Positions 35,973 to 48,148 are shown, counted from the first letter of the stretch. The stretch: DNA of 64,000 bases from Puccinellia tenuiflora (GCA_012064385.1 QRDG01000527.1:2625914-2689913); one strand, 5' to 3'. The notes: generated by a model from the sequence alone, not told the origin. Program-made: numbers and translations.

Positions 35973-36122
35973 ATGAGGTGCTCAATGTACCGGCAATGGA
36001 TGTACGGTGACCGACGGACTGGCGAGTTCATTACGGGCCTGCATAGTTTTATCGGTGTGGCCGAGGCAATCGATCAGAATGGTTTTATGTGTTGTCCATG
36101 TGTTGTCTGTCAGAATAAGAAG
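35973..36122 (+). pseudogene. Transposase N-terminal fragment in duplication copy 1
   Basis: Encodes the start of a TNP2 Transpos_assoc domain (YRQWMYGDRRTGEFITGLHS, CCPCVVCQNKKD) and is cut by the duplication junction. It retains a 22-bp segment lost from the main copy at 38910. Confidence 0.8.
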
Positions 36123-37453
36123 GATTTAAAAATGTGAAGATTTAAAAAATCAAACTTTAATTTTTCGTTTCTAAAATTTTTCATATTTGGAAAATGTTTT
36201 CAAATTTGAAAATTATTAAGATTTTGATAGAATTTCATATTTTAAAAACAAAAAACGCCAAAAAGACAAAACAAAAAAATTAAAAATATTATAAAGATAT
36301 TAAAGAGGAATGAAAAACAAAAAAAATTTAAAAAAAGATGTTAATACCTGTATTGGGCCTCAAGTCCGGCCGAGACCGCTAGGTGTGGATTCAATAGGTA
36401 GGGGCTCCTCTGCTAGCTGTGGATTCAATAGAGGGCATTGGCCCGTATGACGATTATATTACCGGCCTGCTTAATCAGGTAAAGCCCAAGACAACTCATG
36501 GAACATCGGCCCATATGGCGTTGGGCTAGCTTTTGATGCAAGTTGACAGTGTGAACCGATTTCGACTACTCCCCCTTCAGTTCGTTTTAATTGTCGGGAG
36601 AAAAAAGCTCGATAGTTCAAACTACTCCCTTCGTTTTATAATATAAGCTTTTTTTAGCAAACAAGTTTATTACAGAACTATATTATAGGTTGAGAAACAA
36701 ATACAAGACAAGTGTAACCAGATGCTCCTCCAGCACTCGGATCCTGGAGCAATCTTGCGCCTCTTTCAGTCTATACTAAGTAAATACTTCGGTAGTTCAA
36801 TTGTCGTTGTCTCTGCAACCTCCAGCATCGACGATGTTGGTCAAAATAGGGGCATTTTTATTTATTTTATTATATCGGACCATAAGCGTCCGAGTAAGTT
36901 ATGACTACAATGTATGTATACCATTTCATTTAAAGATATTTCAATTTAAATTTGGGTTTCTCTAGAAATATTAGAAACTACATCCTGTCATCCTCATGTG
37001 TTCCTCCGTCTCTCATCCTCAGACCTACTTATCTTCTCTTTCCGAAAAGTGAAGGGAGATGAGTGTAGGAGCCACATGGCATGAGGAGAAGCCTCTTCAA
37101 ACAAACTCTTGATAAGGTCGATATTTTCCGATACTTAGCATAACCATGCGGGAATTAACAAGCACCGGAAACCATTGAGAATTACTTCACCAAGCTATGG
37201 TGTATTATTTTTTCATGATGTTTTAGTTTATTACATGATGATGCTAGGATTGATGTGGTTGCAGAATGATGCAAATCACTACATGATTTCACGAAAATAC
37301 TGGCTTCTACATTATGTCGGCGTCGCAAGATATGAAGCAAGAAGCATATGCCACCAATAAAAAAAAAGATATAGTAGAACAAGTGAAGTACGTACACCCT
37401 ATTTTTAGTACCTATAGAGTGGTCATAGCTTCAGTTGTACCTGAGGATTAGGC

Positions 37454-37537
37454 TCATAATAAAGGAATCTTAACACATTGAACTAACGGAGGACAAATGG
37501 ATTCATGTCTATGTCGACCATCCAAGTCTTACATAAG
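37454..37537 (+). promoter_or_regulatory. Unit D2 core promoter
   Basis: TCATAA is at 37454 and TACATAAG at 37530. Essentially identical to D1. Confidence 0.55.
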
Positions 37538-37560
37538 GAGGAAGGTTTTTCTTGCCACGG

Positions 37561-37970
37561 AAATGATAAATAGCTTATCTCTTATTCTACTTTATTATCA
37601 TGGCATTGTGATGAATTATTGTATCCTTGCACCTTCTGGATAGCATATTTGATAAGCATGGGGATCGGAGGCACCGGAAATTATCAGTGGAGCACCAAAA
37701 TTACAAGTTCAACTCCTGCCTCTTGTCACCACCGCTGTCATGGGAAAGAAGGCTAGAAGAATTTATCACAATGAGTGGAAAAATGATGGATGATGTGGAC
37801 GAAGAAAGCTTTTGTCACGATAATTAACTTTTCCCTAGCTTTGAACAGGAACTTTAGCTCTCATTTGCGAACCCTCGAGAGTGCTGAAGGGAGCCCATTA
37901 CAATGAGGTGCATGGGGTGTAACACGCAGTCAACTACCATATACGTTGTTGTTTGGAACTGGCCTTAACA
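37561..37970 (+). ncRNA. Unit D2: candidate 21-PHAS-like lncRNA (type II site)
   Basis: A recent duplicate of D1 with the site at 37659-37679. D1 and D2 differ by only a few bases across the predicted transcript, so small RNAs from the two would mostly be shared. Confidence 0.4.
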
Positions 37971-38429
37971 GAAATTTCAAATTTCAATCCATGTTGCTTG
38001 CATACGCCTCCTTCCCTGAAATGCAATTTTAACTCTGAATTTCTAGGCCCTATTCATAGGAGCGTGCAAGGTTTACGGATTTTCCATCGTTTGTTTGAAT
38101 ATATGCTAACCATTTGTAGAAGCTAACTGGGTATAGGACGATGCTAACCAGACAATGGGCGAATATAGGTGCTGGGGGAGAAAATAAGTTATCGATGTAA
38201 CCCACTATGACTAAATGTTTGTTAGCTTCTCGTCTCCGGACCAGAGATATAAATGGAATTTCGAATTCCTGGAAATTTGGGAGCGGGAGATTTGGATGGA
38301 TGCGTAGGATGTTGTGGCACGCAGCGATTTTTAAGTTTTTTCTTAGCTATTTGTGGTATAACTATTTGTTTAATTTCGTGTTTATAATAATTGTACCGAC
38401 CAACACTTGACATAGATATTTTTATCTAG

Positions 38430-38725
38430 GACATATATGAACCGAAAATTCCAACCGACCCTCTTGTCGAGAAGTTAAATTTAGTTGAAAAAGAAAACGA
38501 TGATTTGAAAGAAAAATTGAAGAAGAGAAGATGAAATTGGAGTTGTATCTTGCCGATGTCGTCGATGATCACAAGATCAAGATGGATGCAATGCGCTTGA
38601 AGATTAGAAAGATTAGAAATTATGCCATTAATAAAGAGGCTTGGTATCATTATGCTGTTGGATCAATGGTTACATTAGTTGCGATTTTGATCGCATTTGT
38701 TGTTGCATTTAAATGCATTAGATAG
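38430..38725 (+). pseudogene. Coiled-coil/transmembrane exon, CACTA_3 copy
   Basis: The exon follows an ATCTAG acceptor and ends at TAG 38723-38725. A deletion of about 10 bp near 38520, relative to 35473-35778, breaks the frame. The membrane segment (WYHYAVGSMVTLVAIL) is preserved. Confidence 0.5.
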
Positions 38726-38909
38726 TTTGTATGTTAGTTTCAATGTATGTTTTAATTATGAGAACTATGTATTACATTTGGTCACTACTCTACTTTGGTT
38801 TTAATGTGATGAACTTGTATTAATTAATTTGGTCACTTCTTTATTCATGATGTTGTGTGTAATGATTTTTGATATACTTATATAATGCTGACGAGTTGGC
38901 AATATATAT

Positions 38910-41900
38910 CTCGCAATATATGAGGTGCTCGGTGACCGACGGACTGGCGAGTTTATTACGGGCCTGCGTAGTTTTATCGGTGTGGCCGAGGCAAACGATC
39001 AGAATGGTTTTATGTGTTGTCCATGTGTTGTCTGTCAGAATAAGAAGGATTACTCTTCCTCGAAAATCCTTCACACCCACCTGCTTCGGTACGGTTTCAT
39101 GCCTAGCTATAATTGTTGGACCAAGCACGGAGAAACAGGGATTATGATGAAAGAAAATGAAGAAGAAGAGGATGGTGACAACTATCCTATGTTTCCTGAA
39201 TACGGTGATACTGCAACGGGGGAAGCCGAAGATCAAGAGGCATCAGATGAGCCGGCGGATGATCTTGGTCGTGCCATTGCTGATGCAAAGAGAGACTGCG
39301 AAACTGAAAATGAGAGGTTTAAATTCGCGCGCATGTTAGAGGATCACAACAAACCGTTGTACCCAATTTACGAAGATTGCCTGAAAAAGCTGGGTAGCAC
39401 ACTGGATTTGCTGCAATGGAAGGCAGAGAACGGTGTGACTGACAAGGGATTTGAAAAAGTTGCTGAAAATAATGAAGAAGGAGCTTCCAAAGGGTACCGA
39501 ATTGCATGCCTGCCAGTACGTACGAAGCAAAGAAGGCTGTCTGCCCTCTAGGATTAGACGTGCAGAAGATACATGCATGCCCTAATGACTGCATCATCTA
39601 CCGCGGTGATAGGTTGCAGTTCCAGGACTTTAAAGAATGACGCAAGGAACTTAAGGTTTGGTCTAAGTACAGATGGCATGAATCCTTTTGGAGAGCAGAG
39701 CTGCAGTCATAGCACCTGGCCTGTGACTCTATGTATCTATAACCTTCCTCCTTGGTTGTGCATGAAGCGGAAGTTCATTATGATGCCAGTGCTCATCCAA
39801 GGCCCGAAGCAACCCGGCAACGACATTGATGTGTACCTAAAGACATTAGTTGAAGAACTTCTATAGTTGTGGGACGTAAAAGGTGTATGTGTGTGGGATG
39901 AGCACAAACAGGAGGAATTTGACCTACGAGCGTTGCTGTTCGTAACCATCAATGATTGGCCAGCTCTTAGTAACCTTTCAGGACAGACAAATAAGGGATA
40001 CAATGCATGCACGCACTGTTTAGAGGAGACTGATAGTACATATTTGGAGAAATGTAAGAAAATTGTGTATCTGGGGCATCGTCGATTTCTTCCGACCAAG
40101 CATCCCGTAAGAAAGAAAGGCAAGCATTTCAAAGGTATGCCCGATCATCGGAGGAAGCCTGACCACCGTACTGGTGATGATATATTTGGTATGGTCAAGG
40201 ATCTAGAAGTGATCTTTGGAAAGGGTCCTGGCGGTCAATCTGTTCCGAATGACGGTACCGGACACGCGCCCATGTGGAAGAAGAAATCTATATTTTGGGA
40301 CCTAACCTATTGGAAAGTCCTAGAGGTCCGCTCTTCAATCGACGTGATGCACATGACGAGGAATCTTTGCATGAACCTGCTAGGCTTCCTGGGCGTGTGT
40401 GGGAAGACAAAAGATACACCGGAAGCACGGGAGGACTAGCAACGTATGAAAGACCCAAACAACATGCATCCACAGGACAAGACCCGGACCAGCTACGCTC
40501 TTACCAAAGCAGAGAAGGATATCTTTTTTGAATGCCTGAGCAGTATCAAGGTCCCGTTTGGCTTCTCATCGAATATAAAGGGAATAATACATATGGCAGA
40601 GAAAAAATTCCAAAACCTGAACTCTCATGACTGCCACGTGATTATGACGCAGTTGCTTCCGGTTGCATTGAGGGGGCTTCTACCGGAAAATGTTCGAGTA
40701 CCCATTGTGAAGATATGTGCATTCCTCAATGCAATATCTCAGAAGGTAATCAATCCAGATATTCTGCCAAGGTTACAGAATGATGTGGTCCAATGTCTTG
40801 TTAGTTTTGAGTTGGTGTTCCCACCATCCTTCTTCAATATTATGATGCATCTCCGTGTTCACCCTAGTCGAAGAGATTGCCATTCCCGGTCCTGTATTTT
40901 TACACAATATGTTCCCCTTTGAGAGGTTCATGAGAGTCTTAAAGAAATATGTCCATAACCGTGCTAGGCCAGAAGGAAGCATCTCCAAGGGCTATGGAAC
41001 AGAGGAGGTCATTGAGTTTTTTGTTGACTTTATTCCTGACCTTAAGCTGATTGGTGTTCCACAATCACGACATGAGGGGAGACTGAGTGGAAAAGGCACG
41101 CTAGGAAAGAAAGCAAAAATATGTAGGGACGGGCATTCTTTAACTCAAGCACACTACACAGTTCTACAAAGTTCTACCTTGGTGGCTCCGTATATCGAGG
41201 AACACATGAATATAGTACGGTCCCAACACCCAGGACAGTCTGACACCTGGATTACACATGAACACATTGAGACTTTCGGCGGTTGGTTGCGAACACATCT
41301 CATGAATAACAACATTGTTGGAGATCAGCTGTAATTGTTGGCCAGGTCACCATCTTCGACTGTATTGACTTTCCAAGGGTACGAGATAAATGGGAATACA
41401 TTTTACACGATCGCCAAGATAAAAAGAACACCAACCAAAACAGTGGTGTCCGCTTTGATGCAACAAACAACAATGGGCAAAAGGACACATATTATGGTTA
41501 CATAGAGGAGATATGGGAACTTGACTATGGACCTTCTTTTAAGGTCCCTTTGTTTCGGTGCAAATGGGTCAAGCTGAATGGAGTCGGGGTTCAGGTAGAC
41601 AAGCCGTACGGAATGACAACAGTGGATCTCAACAATCTTGGTTACAGAGACGAACCATTCGTCCTAGCCAATGATGTGGCTCAGGTTTTCTATGTGAAGG
41701 ACATGTCTACCAAATTGAGAAAAAAAATAAGCAAACGAATAAATCATGCGACGAGCCAAAGCGTCACATAGTTCTTTCATGGAGAAGAAACATCGTGGGA
41801 GTGGAGCACAAGACAGACATGTCAGAAGATTATAATAAGTTTGATGAAATTCTGCCCTTCACGGTGAACATTGACCCAAGCATCGTGTTAAATGATGAAG

Positions 41901-41932
41901 ATGCTCCATGGTTACGGCCGGCGCGATCATAA
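38910..41932 (+). pseudogene. TNP2-like CACTA transposase (CACTA_3), heavily broken
   Basis: Recognisable blocks in order: RRTGEFITGLRSFIGVAEAN, KKAVCPLGLDVQKIHA (frame restored after a shift near 39460), GLSTDGMNPFGEQ, WPALSNLSGQTNKGYNAC, SSIDVMHMTRNLCMN, FPPSFFNIMMHL, MFPFERFMRVLKKYV, DTYYGYIEEIWELDYG. The end is the stop at 41930. Lesions include loss of the initiating region, a deletion of about 200 bp near 39620, a TAG at about 39864, a TAG at about 40437, a frameshift near 40860 and a stop at about 41332. Confidence 0.88.
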
Positions 41933-42038
41933 GCAAGGGACATACACTAGATGGGGATGTTGTAGGTTATGTGTAATAATATATTAAATATTTATGTATG
42001 AGTGTTCTCAAACTTGGCACACATGTGTATCTTATTTT

Positions 42039-42470
42039 GTCCTCTGTCTTTGCCTTCCGGACTAGCTTGACTACAGTATGAACCCTCTTAGCACTAAGAG
42101 AACGCTTCTATGCCGAGCCCCTCGAAGATGTCCTAGGTCACTGCCCAAGGACATCTTCGAGAATTTTGTACATAGAGATGTCCTCTGTCTTTGCCTTCCG
42201 GACTAGCTTGACTACAGTATGAACCCTCTTAGCACTAAGAGAACGCTTCTATGCCGAGCCCCTAGAAGATGTCGTAGGTCACTGCCCAAGGACATCTTCG
42301 AGAAGTTCGGGCATAGAGATGTCCTCTGTCTTTGCCTTCCGGACTAGCTTGACTACAGTATGAACCCTCTTAGCACTAAGAGAATGCTTCTATGCCGAGC
42401 CCCTCGAAGATGTCCTAGGTCACTGCCCAAGGACATCTTCGAGAAGCTCGGGCATAGAGGAGTCCTCTGT
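42039..42470. repeat. Three 141-bp tandem repeats, each with a strong hairpin
   Basis: Units start GTCCTCTGTCTTTGCC at 42039, 42180 and 42321, with a partial start at 42462; the period is exactly 141. Each contains CTCGAAGATGTCCT paired with AGGACATCTTCGAG across a 13-base loop. In unit 3 the stem extends to about 26 bp (42391-42416 with 42430-42456). Located 0.1 kb after the transposase stop. Confidence 0.9.
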
Positions 42471-42619
42471 CTTCTCTTTCTGTTGTTGTCGTGCTCTTGT
42501 TCTTCATCTCCTCCTCATGGTGAGTATTTATAGCTAAAAGATCAGGGCAACTCTTCACCTTTAGTCCCGGTTGGTAGCTGGAACCGAGACAAAGGAGCGT
42601 TGATATGTGTGCCTTATCT

Positions 42620-42720
42620 TCTGCTTGAGATCCAACGGCTCACAAGCGCTCGAAAGAAACACACCGCTGATCCAACGGCTCACAAGCATTCGAAGGAAAC
42701 ACATGATCCGTGTGCTTCTT
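42620..42720. repeat. Remnant of the 50-bp repeat, inverted orientation
   Basis: Two diverged units (GATCCAACGGCTCACAAGC, then CGAAAGAAACACA), the reverse complement of the arrays in CACTA_1 and CACTA_2. Orientation is consistent with CACTA_3 lying on the opposite strand. Confidence 0.75.
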
Positions 42721-42788
42721 CCGGATTGGGCATACTACACCCGGTACCGGCATAAAAAAAGGGGTAGAAAAGTGAAACAGAAAATATG

Positions 42789-43135
42789 TATGTTTAATGA
42801 CTTAATGGAGTTCAAATTCCAAATTTTGTAATTAAATGAATTTACCTCAAATCTCAAACAAAAATGAATTTTTTATAAATAGATAGATTACATTTTTATC
42901 AACAATTTGATATTTTAATTGCATTTTTCTGATAAACAGATCAAAAGATATTGAATTTATAAGTTTAATGACTTAATGGAGTTCAAATTCCAAATTTTGT
43001 AATTAAATGAATTCACGTCAAATCTCAAACAAAACTGAATTTGTTATAAATCGATAGATTACATTTTTATGAACAATTTTATATATTACTTGCATTTTTC
43101 TGATAAACAGATCAAAAGATATTGAGTTTATAAGT
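42789..43135. repeat. Two about 171-bp direct repeats
   Basis: GTTTAATGACTTAATGGAG begins at about 42792 and again at about 42963, and both copies end near GATCAAAAGATATTGA. Related DNA lies inverted at 21700-21850 in CACTA_2. Confidence 0.75.
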
Positions 43136-43199
43136 TTATTACATTTTCCAAAAAAACAAACTAAACTGTGTTCTTCGCGCCCAAAATTTAATTTCCAAA

Positions 43200-43920
43200 A
43201 GCACCTTTAGTCCTGGGTCGTGGCTGGAACTGGGACTAAAGGTGGTTTTGGAGCGCGCATTTTCGGTACCACCGAAAAACACCTTTAGTCCCGGTTCGTA
43301 GCTGGAACTGGGACTAAAGGGTCACCTTTCGTCCCGGTTGGAGCCTCTTTAGTCCCGGTTCCAGCCACGAACCGAGACTAAAGCCCGATCCTATAACTGC
43401 TCTCTTCTCCCCCACTCCCTCTCATTCTCATCTCACGAAGAACAGGAGGAGCGCAACCACCACGACGCCGTCAGGCTGCCGATTCCGCTGCTGTCATCCT
43501 CCTCCTCCACGCACCGCCCTTGCCGCTCGCTGGCCGCATCGTCCTCCTCTCGGCCGCCGCCATAGCTCCTCCACCTACCGCCGTCCTCCTCCTTTCCACA
43601 GCCGCTCGCCCCCGCTCGCCGGCCGCCGCGTCGTCCTCCTCTCGGCCGTCGTCGTCTCGGACCCTCCTCGCCGGCCACCGACCTCCTTCTCATCGTCTGC
43701 CGTCCTCCTCATCGCCGGCCGTTATCCTCTTGGACCCTCCTCGCCGACCGTCGTCCTCCTTCTCACCGGCCGCCGTCCTCCTCGTCGCCGGCCGCCGTCT
43801 TCTCGGACCCTCCTCGCCGGCCGCCGTCCTCCTCGTCGCCGGCCGCCGTCCTCCTCCTCGCCGGCCCTCCTCCTCTTCTCCTCCGGTAAGGATCCTCCTC
43901 CTCGCATTTTTTTGTTAGCT
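43200..43920 (+). promoter_or_regulatory. Subterminal-like repeats plus GC-rich leader (CACTA_3)
   Basis: Inverted CACCTTTAGTCCCGGTT / GGGACTAAAGG pairs (43200-43385) precede a GC-rich CCGCCGTCCTCCTCGTCGCC-repeated tract (43500-43880). A GGTAAGGAT donor-like site lies at about 43884, before an AT-rich intron. Same layout as 20990-21560. Confidence 0.5.
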
Positions 43921-44531
43921 AAATTAACAAATTTGTTAGCTAAATGTAATATAGTAACTTAGCTAAATGTAATATAGTAACTTTATTTGATTTGATTTTT
44001 TGTTAGCTAAATTTGTTAGCTAATATAGTAAGTTAGCTAATATAGTAACTTAGCTAAATATTAACTTAGCTAACTTAGCTAAAATAATAACTTAGCAATG
44101 TTGTTTGAGAGCACATGCAATTGGCAATATTAACTTAGCTAAATAATAAAGATTTCAATGTAATATAGTATTTGTGTAATAAAATATGTAATTGGCAATT
44201 AATTAGTGATCTATGTTGTTAATAAAAATTGCAATAATTTAGTACTTGTGTGTAATAAAATTGTAATAATAAAAATTTCAATGCAAAATAAAAACTGGTG
44301 GCAGAGAAATTAGAATTTCAATGTAAAAATGGGGGTAATTGTTGTTATTATTGCAATGTAAAAATTTCAATGTAAAATGAAATTTCAATAGAATGTTAGA
44401 ATTTTTAGAATGTTAGAAATTTTAGAATTTTTAGAATTATAATACGGCAGAGACTTGTTAAAAATTATAGAATTATAATACTTGTTAGAAATTTGCTAAT
44501 TAACCACAAGTCAATTGTCTTTGCAGAAACT
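43921..44531 (+). other. AT-rich probable 5' intron
   Basis: Repeated TTAGCTAAAT phrases. It ends with TTTGCAG at about 44520, just before the start codon of the Ulp1-like gene. Confidence 0.45.
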
Positions 44532-47500
44532 ATGGATCACGGCAGAGACGAAGATCAGGAAAACATATTGGAGGATATGATCCGCGGTGAAGATGACGTC
44601 GATATCACCTCGAGCTTTTTGAACGACTCCGGTGAGGGAGTGGAGGTAGCTGACGGCTCTGGTTCTCGAACCTTAATTACTACAGGGTCCGGCGAGGTAT
44701 ATTAATTAACCCTCTGTTGACTAAATGCATTATTTGATTTGTATATACATATATTAATGCTCTTTCTTCTTTTAGCCCTCCGGATCGAGCAAATCTTCTG
44801 ACAACAAATGAGGCCCAGCCAAAAGGTTGGAGAAAGATGAAAGGTACAAGATCGAAGCCATCGCTGAAGATAGCAGACCAATTCTTCCCGTGACGAACGC
44901 CTCAATATTTATAAGTCAATGCGGAGTTGTTGTTAGGGACAACATCCCGATCACCATTCAAGACTGGAATAAGCCAAAGGCGACTAGACGACGCTCATCT
45001 GCTAGTTTTGTCGACGATAGAGCCAAAGACATGCTTTGGAGCACGCTCATGGCTAATTTCACGCTACCTCATCGAAATGCTTTGGAAAACGCTCATCCGT
45101 TAGAGGGGGATGAAAATAACGAGGATCCCATAGAGTAAAAGGTCAAGGAGTGGACACTTAAGAAGATGGCCAAACAATTTATCAACTGGAAGAAAAGATT
45201 GAACAAGGATTATGTCCTTCAAGGAAAGATTCTCGAGTTCACTGGAGCGTATGAGAAGCTAAAAGATCACTGGGATGAATTTGTTGAGTACAAGACTTCG
45301 GAGGAGGCTAAGAAAAGGTCAGCAATAAATAAGAAAAATGCTGCAAAGAAAGAATATCACCATAGCATGGGGTCAGGTGGCTACAGGGCTACCAAGCCTA
45401 AGTTGGAGAAAGATGAGAACGACCTGCTTGAAAAAGGGATAATTCCTGAGACGCAGGAGTGGGCTAAACGGGCAAAGCTTTGGTTCTACGGGCATGGGGG
45501 AAAGTTGCACCCAGAAACAGGGAAGTGCATTTTTACAAAAGCACAACTTGCAACCCCCCTCACTGAACTTAAAAAGATAATGAAGGAGGTACATGACGGG
45601 AAGTTCCATCCAGACAGAGAGAACGACGAGCTGACATGCGCCCTCAGGAATAAAGAACACAGTGGACGAACACGAGGCACAGAAGGCTCCGTTCCATGGA
45701 AGTATGGGTTTCCCGACTGCAGTGACACTTATAGAAGCCGAGGGAGGAAAAGAAAGAGGAGGCAGACCGGCTGAAGCAGATCGAAGAAAAACTAACGAGG
45801 CAGCAGGAGATACTAGATGCACTTACCAGCCAGCAAGCTGCCGGCCAATCTCAGCGGCACGAAGAACCTGCATTGGAAAATAGCGGCCCACCATCTCAGC
45901 GGAAAAGCAGCGTGGCTTCCACGGAGCTCGTTCGGCCAGATATCTCGGCTCGTCGCTACCCCGTGGATGATATCACGGAGAGGGAAAATTGTGAGCTACA
46001 TGCTCCGTTGATGAACCTAACCGTGAAGATGGCAGTCAGCGTAGTCTTAGCTCCTGTACCTAATGGAACTTACCATTCCTCTCCGATTCCAGATGGCTAT
46101 GCTGTTGTCGCAGTGGATGAAGTTATAAAGGGATTTGACACCATTCAAGAAAATAAAGGGATTTGAGGACCTGGAACTTGACTACCCTACAGGTGAGGGG
46201 AGATTGCACTGAGAGATGGCAGAAAAACTACTATTCTATGGTGGAAGGAACACATTGTGCTTCCAAATTTGAAGCCAAGGCCACCGTCTCCGCCACCTCC
46301 GCCGTCTGCGTCGCCTCATCTGTCTCCGCCACCTCCGCCGTCTCCGCCGCGTCAGCTATCTCCGTCGCCTCACCCGACTCAGCCTCCTTCGCTGTCGCAG
46401 TAGAATCAGCCATCTCCGCCGACTCAACAGACTCAGCCGCCTTCGCCGCCTCAGCCTCGGGTTCTAAAGCGGAAGAGCATCGCCGGCGCCGCTCCGGTGG
46501 CTAGTGCTACAGCTCCTCGAAAATCCTCAATGAAGAAACCGAAAAAGGCCGCTCCTGCCAAGAAGTTAGCTTACGAGATGACTGATGACGAACTTGACAG
46601 AGCCGTAGACGCGGATGTAAAATGTCAGTTTGCACCAAAACGGCCGGAGCCAGTGGAGAAAATAGATCCGGCAAAACTGAAGAAATAATGTTTGGAAAAC
46701 CTGAGGCGACCAACGGCTGAGGAGAAGTTACCAAACTACAACCGCTCTATTATGAAGTCGCGTGAATCTCAGGTGCAGCGGGAACGTGCAAGCGGGAGAA
46801 AAGTTCCCCAGCTCGGAGAACAGGAAAACCAATCGTGCCCCCCGCGCAACGTGTTTTCCGATATCCCTTATGATTCGGACTATACAAAACTAATCAGAGA
46901 AACGGCCGGTGAGCTTCGTTTGTCTATGGCTGAATATTTAGGCTCTATACAAGAGTATCCTATGCCCGAGTTCGCATACAAATACCAGTACGGGAAGCCT
47001 CTTGTCAGACCTGAGGAGGTCCCGAAGCTACCAACAAAAATGCGAAGATTGCATCAGTGGTACATGGAAGAAGCAAAGAAAGGGACAAACTGGCTCATTT
47101 TGGGAATTAAAGATAAGCATTTCTTGTGTGGAAATGACGAGATACACATTTAATTTGAAGAATTATTTCAGTTATTCAATCAAGACGCCATCGATAAATC
47201 TATCGTCATTGCCAATTGTCTGTAAGTATTTTTTCTGTAATTAAGTCTCTAGCTCAGCTCATTCATTGCATGTATAATTATCCTCACTCTATTATGCAGA
47301 TTGAAGATTCTCGAATGCAAACAAGGACGAATCTATGACCTTGAGTTCGTTGACCCAGATGTCGTTAATCAATATAATCCAATAAAAAAACCAAGGAAAC
47401 GGAGGACGACCTCTTGGTAAGGGCGTTAAGGAGACAGGAAACCAAAAGGGAAAATACTTTTTCCTTACAACTTTGGGTGAGTGTTACTGTCTTATACACA

Positions 47501-48148
47501 TTCTATTCGCTTACTCGATGTTAAGTGTAATTGACGAGTTATGCGTACGCAGGTTCCACTATATTCTTCTAATCATTGTTCCTGACAAAGGACTAGTACA
47601 AGTCATGGACCCGCTACGTAATGACTCCGAGAAGTGGGAGGACATGCGTGAAATGCTTCAGAGGTAATTTCAATCATTATGGCACTATATCGGCAACTTT
47701 TGTTCACTGCCAGGGCTTGGAAACAGTTCACCAATAGGGCTCGGGATGATTGGAAAGAGGAGCTTATATTTCAAGAACTAAGTGTAAGTAGTACTAGCTA
47801 GACCCACGCATCTGTTTGATTCTAGTTTCAATAACATTATCATGCTTGATTATTATTTTGATTGAACTATGTTCTCGTAAAGTGCCCGAGTCAGGGATCC
47901 GGAAATAATTTATGTGTATTCTACGTCTGCGAGTTCATACGCGAGACGACCTGTGAGAGGGGCAGAATCTTAGAACAACTTTGAGTATGTAAACAATATT
48001 CACAATATTGTGTTGAGATTCATTCATATATATATATATATATATATATTGACCCCCTTCTTTAAATTAGATCGAACGAATGCAGGACGGGCTCCTACCA
48101 AAGGAACACGTGCGAGCAATTCAAGAGGAGTTGGGGCATTCTTACTAG
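44532..48148 (+). pseudogene. Transposase_24/Ulp1-like multi-exon CACTA gene (CACTA_3)
   Basis: Starts MDHGRDEDQENILEDMIRG at 44532. Exon 1 ends at 44696 and a 79-bp intron follows (44697-44775). Homologous blocks: CGVVVRDNIPITIQDWNKP, MAKQFINWKKRLNKDYVL, YHHSMGSGGYRATKPK, KLWFYGHGG, a coiled-coil (IEEKLTRQQEILDALTSQQ), RYPVDDITERENCELHA, SPIPDGYAVVAVDEV, a Ser/Ala/Pro linker, and Ulp1-like exons (FHYILLIIVPDKG, VMDPLR, FYVCEFIRE, and HVRAIQEELGHSY ending at 48148). His, Asp and Cys of a C48-like triad are visible. Stops at 44809 and 45136, a frameshift near 45750 and a truncated exon near 47400 make it a pseudogene. Confidence 0.75.

Larger units (their letters stand above)
33173..36124 (+). 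repeat. 2.95-kb tandem duplication, copy 1
   Basis: Near-identical to 36125-39051. It includes low-complexity DNA, a Stowaway-like MITE remnant (about 33661-33750), unit D1, and a fragment of the CACTA_3 5' region with the start of its transposase. Copy 1 ends inside the transposase N-terminus at AAGAAGGATT, where copy 2 begins. Confidence 0.92.
36125..39051 (+). repeat. 2.95-kb tandem duplication, copy 2
   Basis: Matches copy 1 with scattered substitutions and small deletions (about 10 bp near 38520, about 22 bp near 38925). It runs directly into the rest of CACTA_3. Confidence 0.92.

Noticed and set aside
43433..43918. Ser/Pro-rich ORFs (43520-43918 + and 43433-43693 -)
   Set aside because: Same GC-rich repetitive leader; no conservation of frame with 21000-21350.
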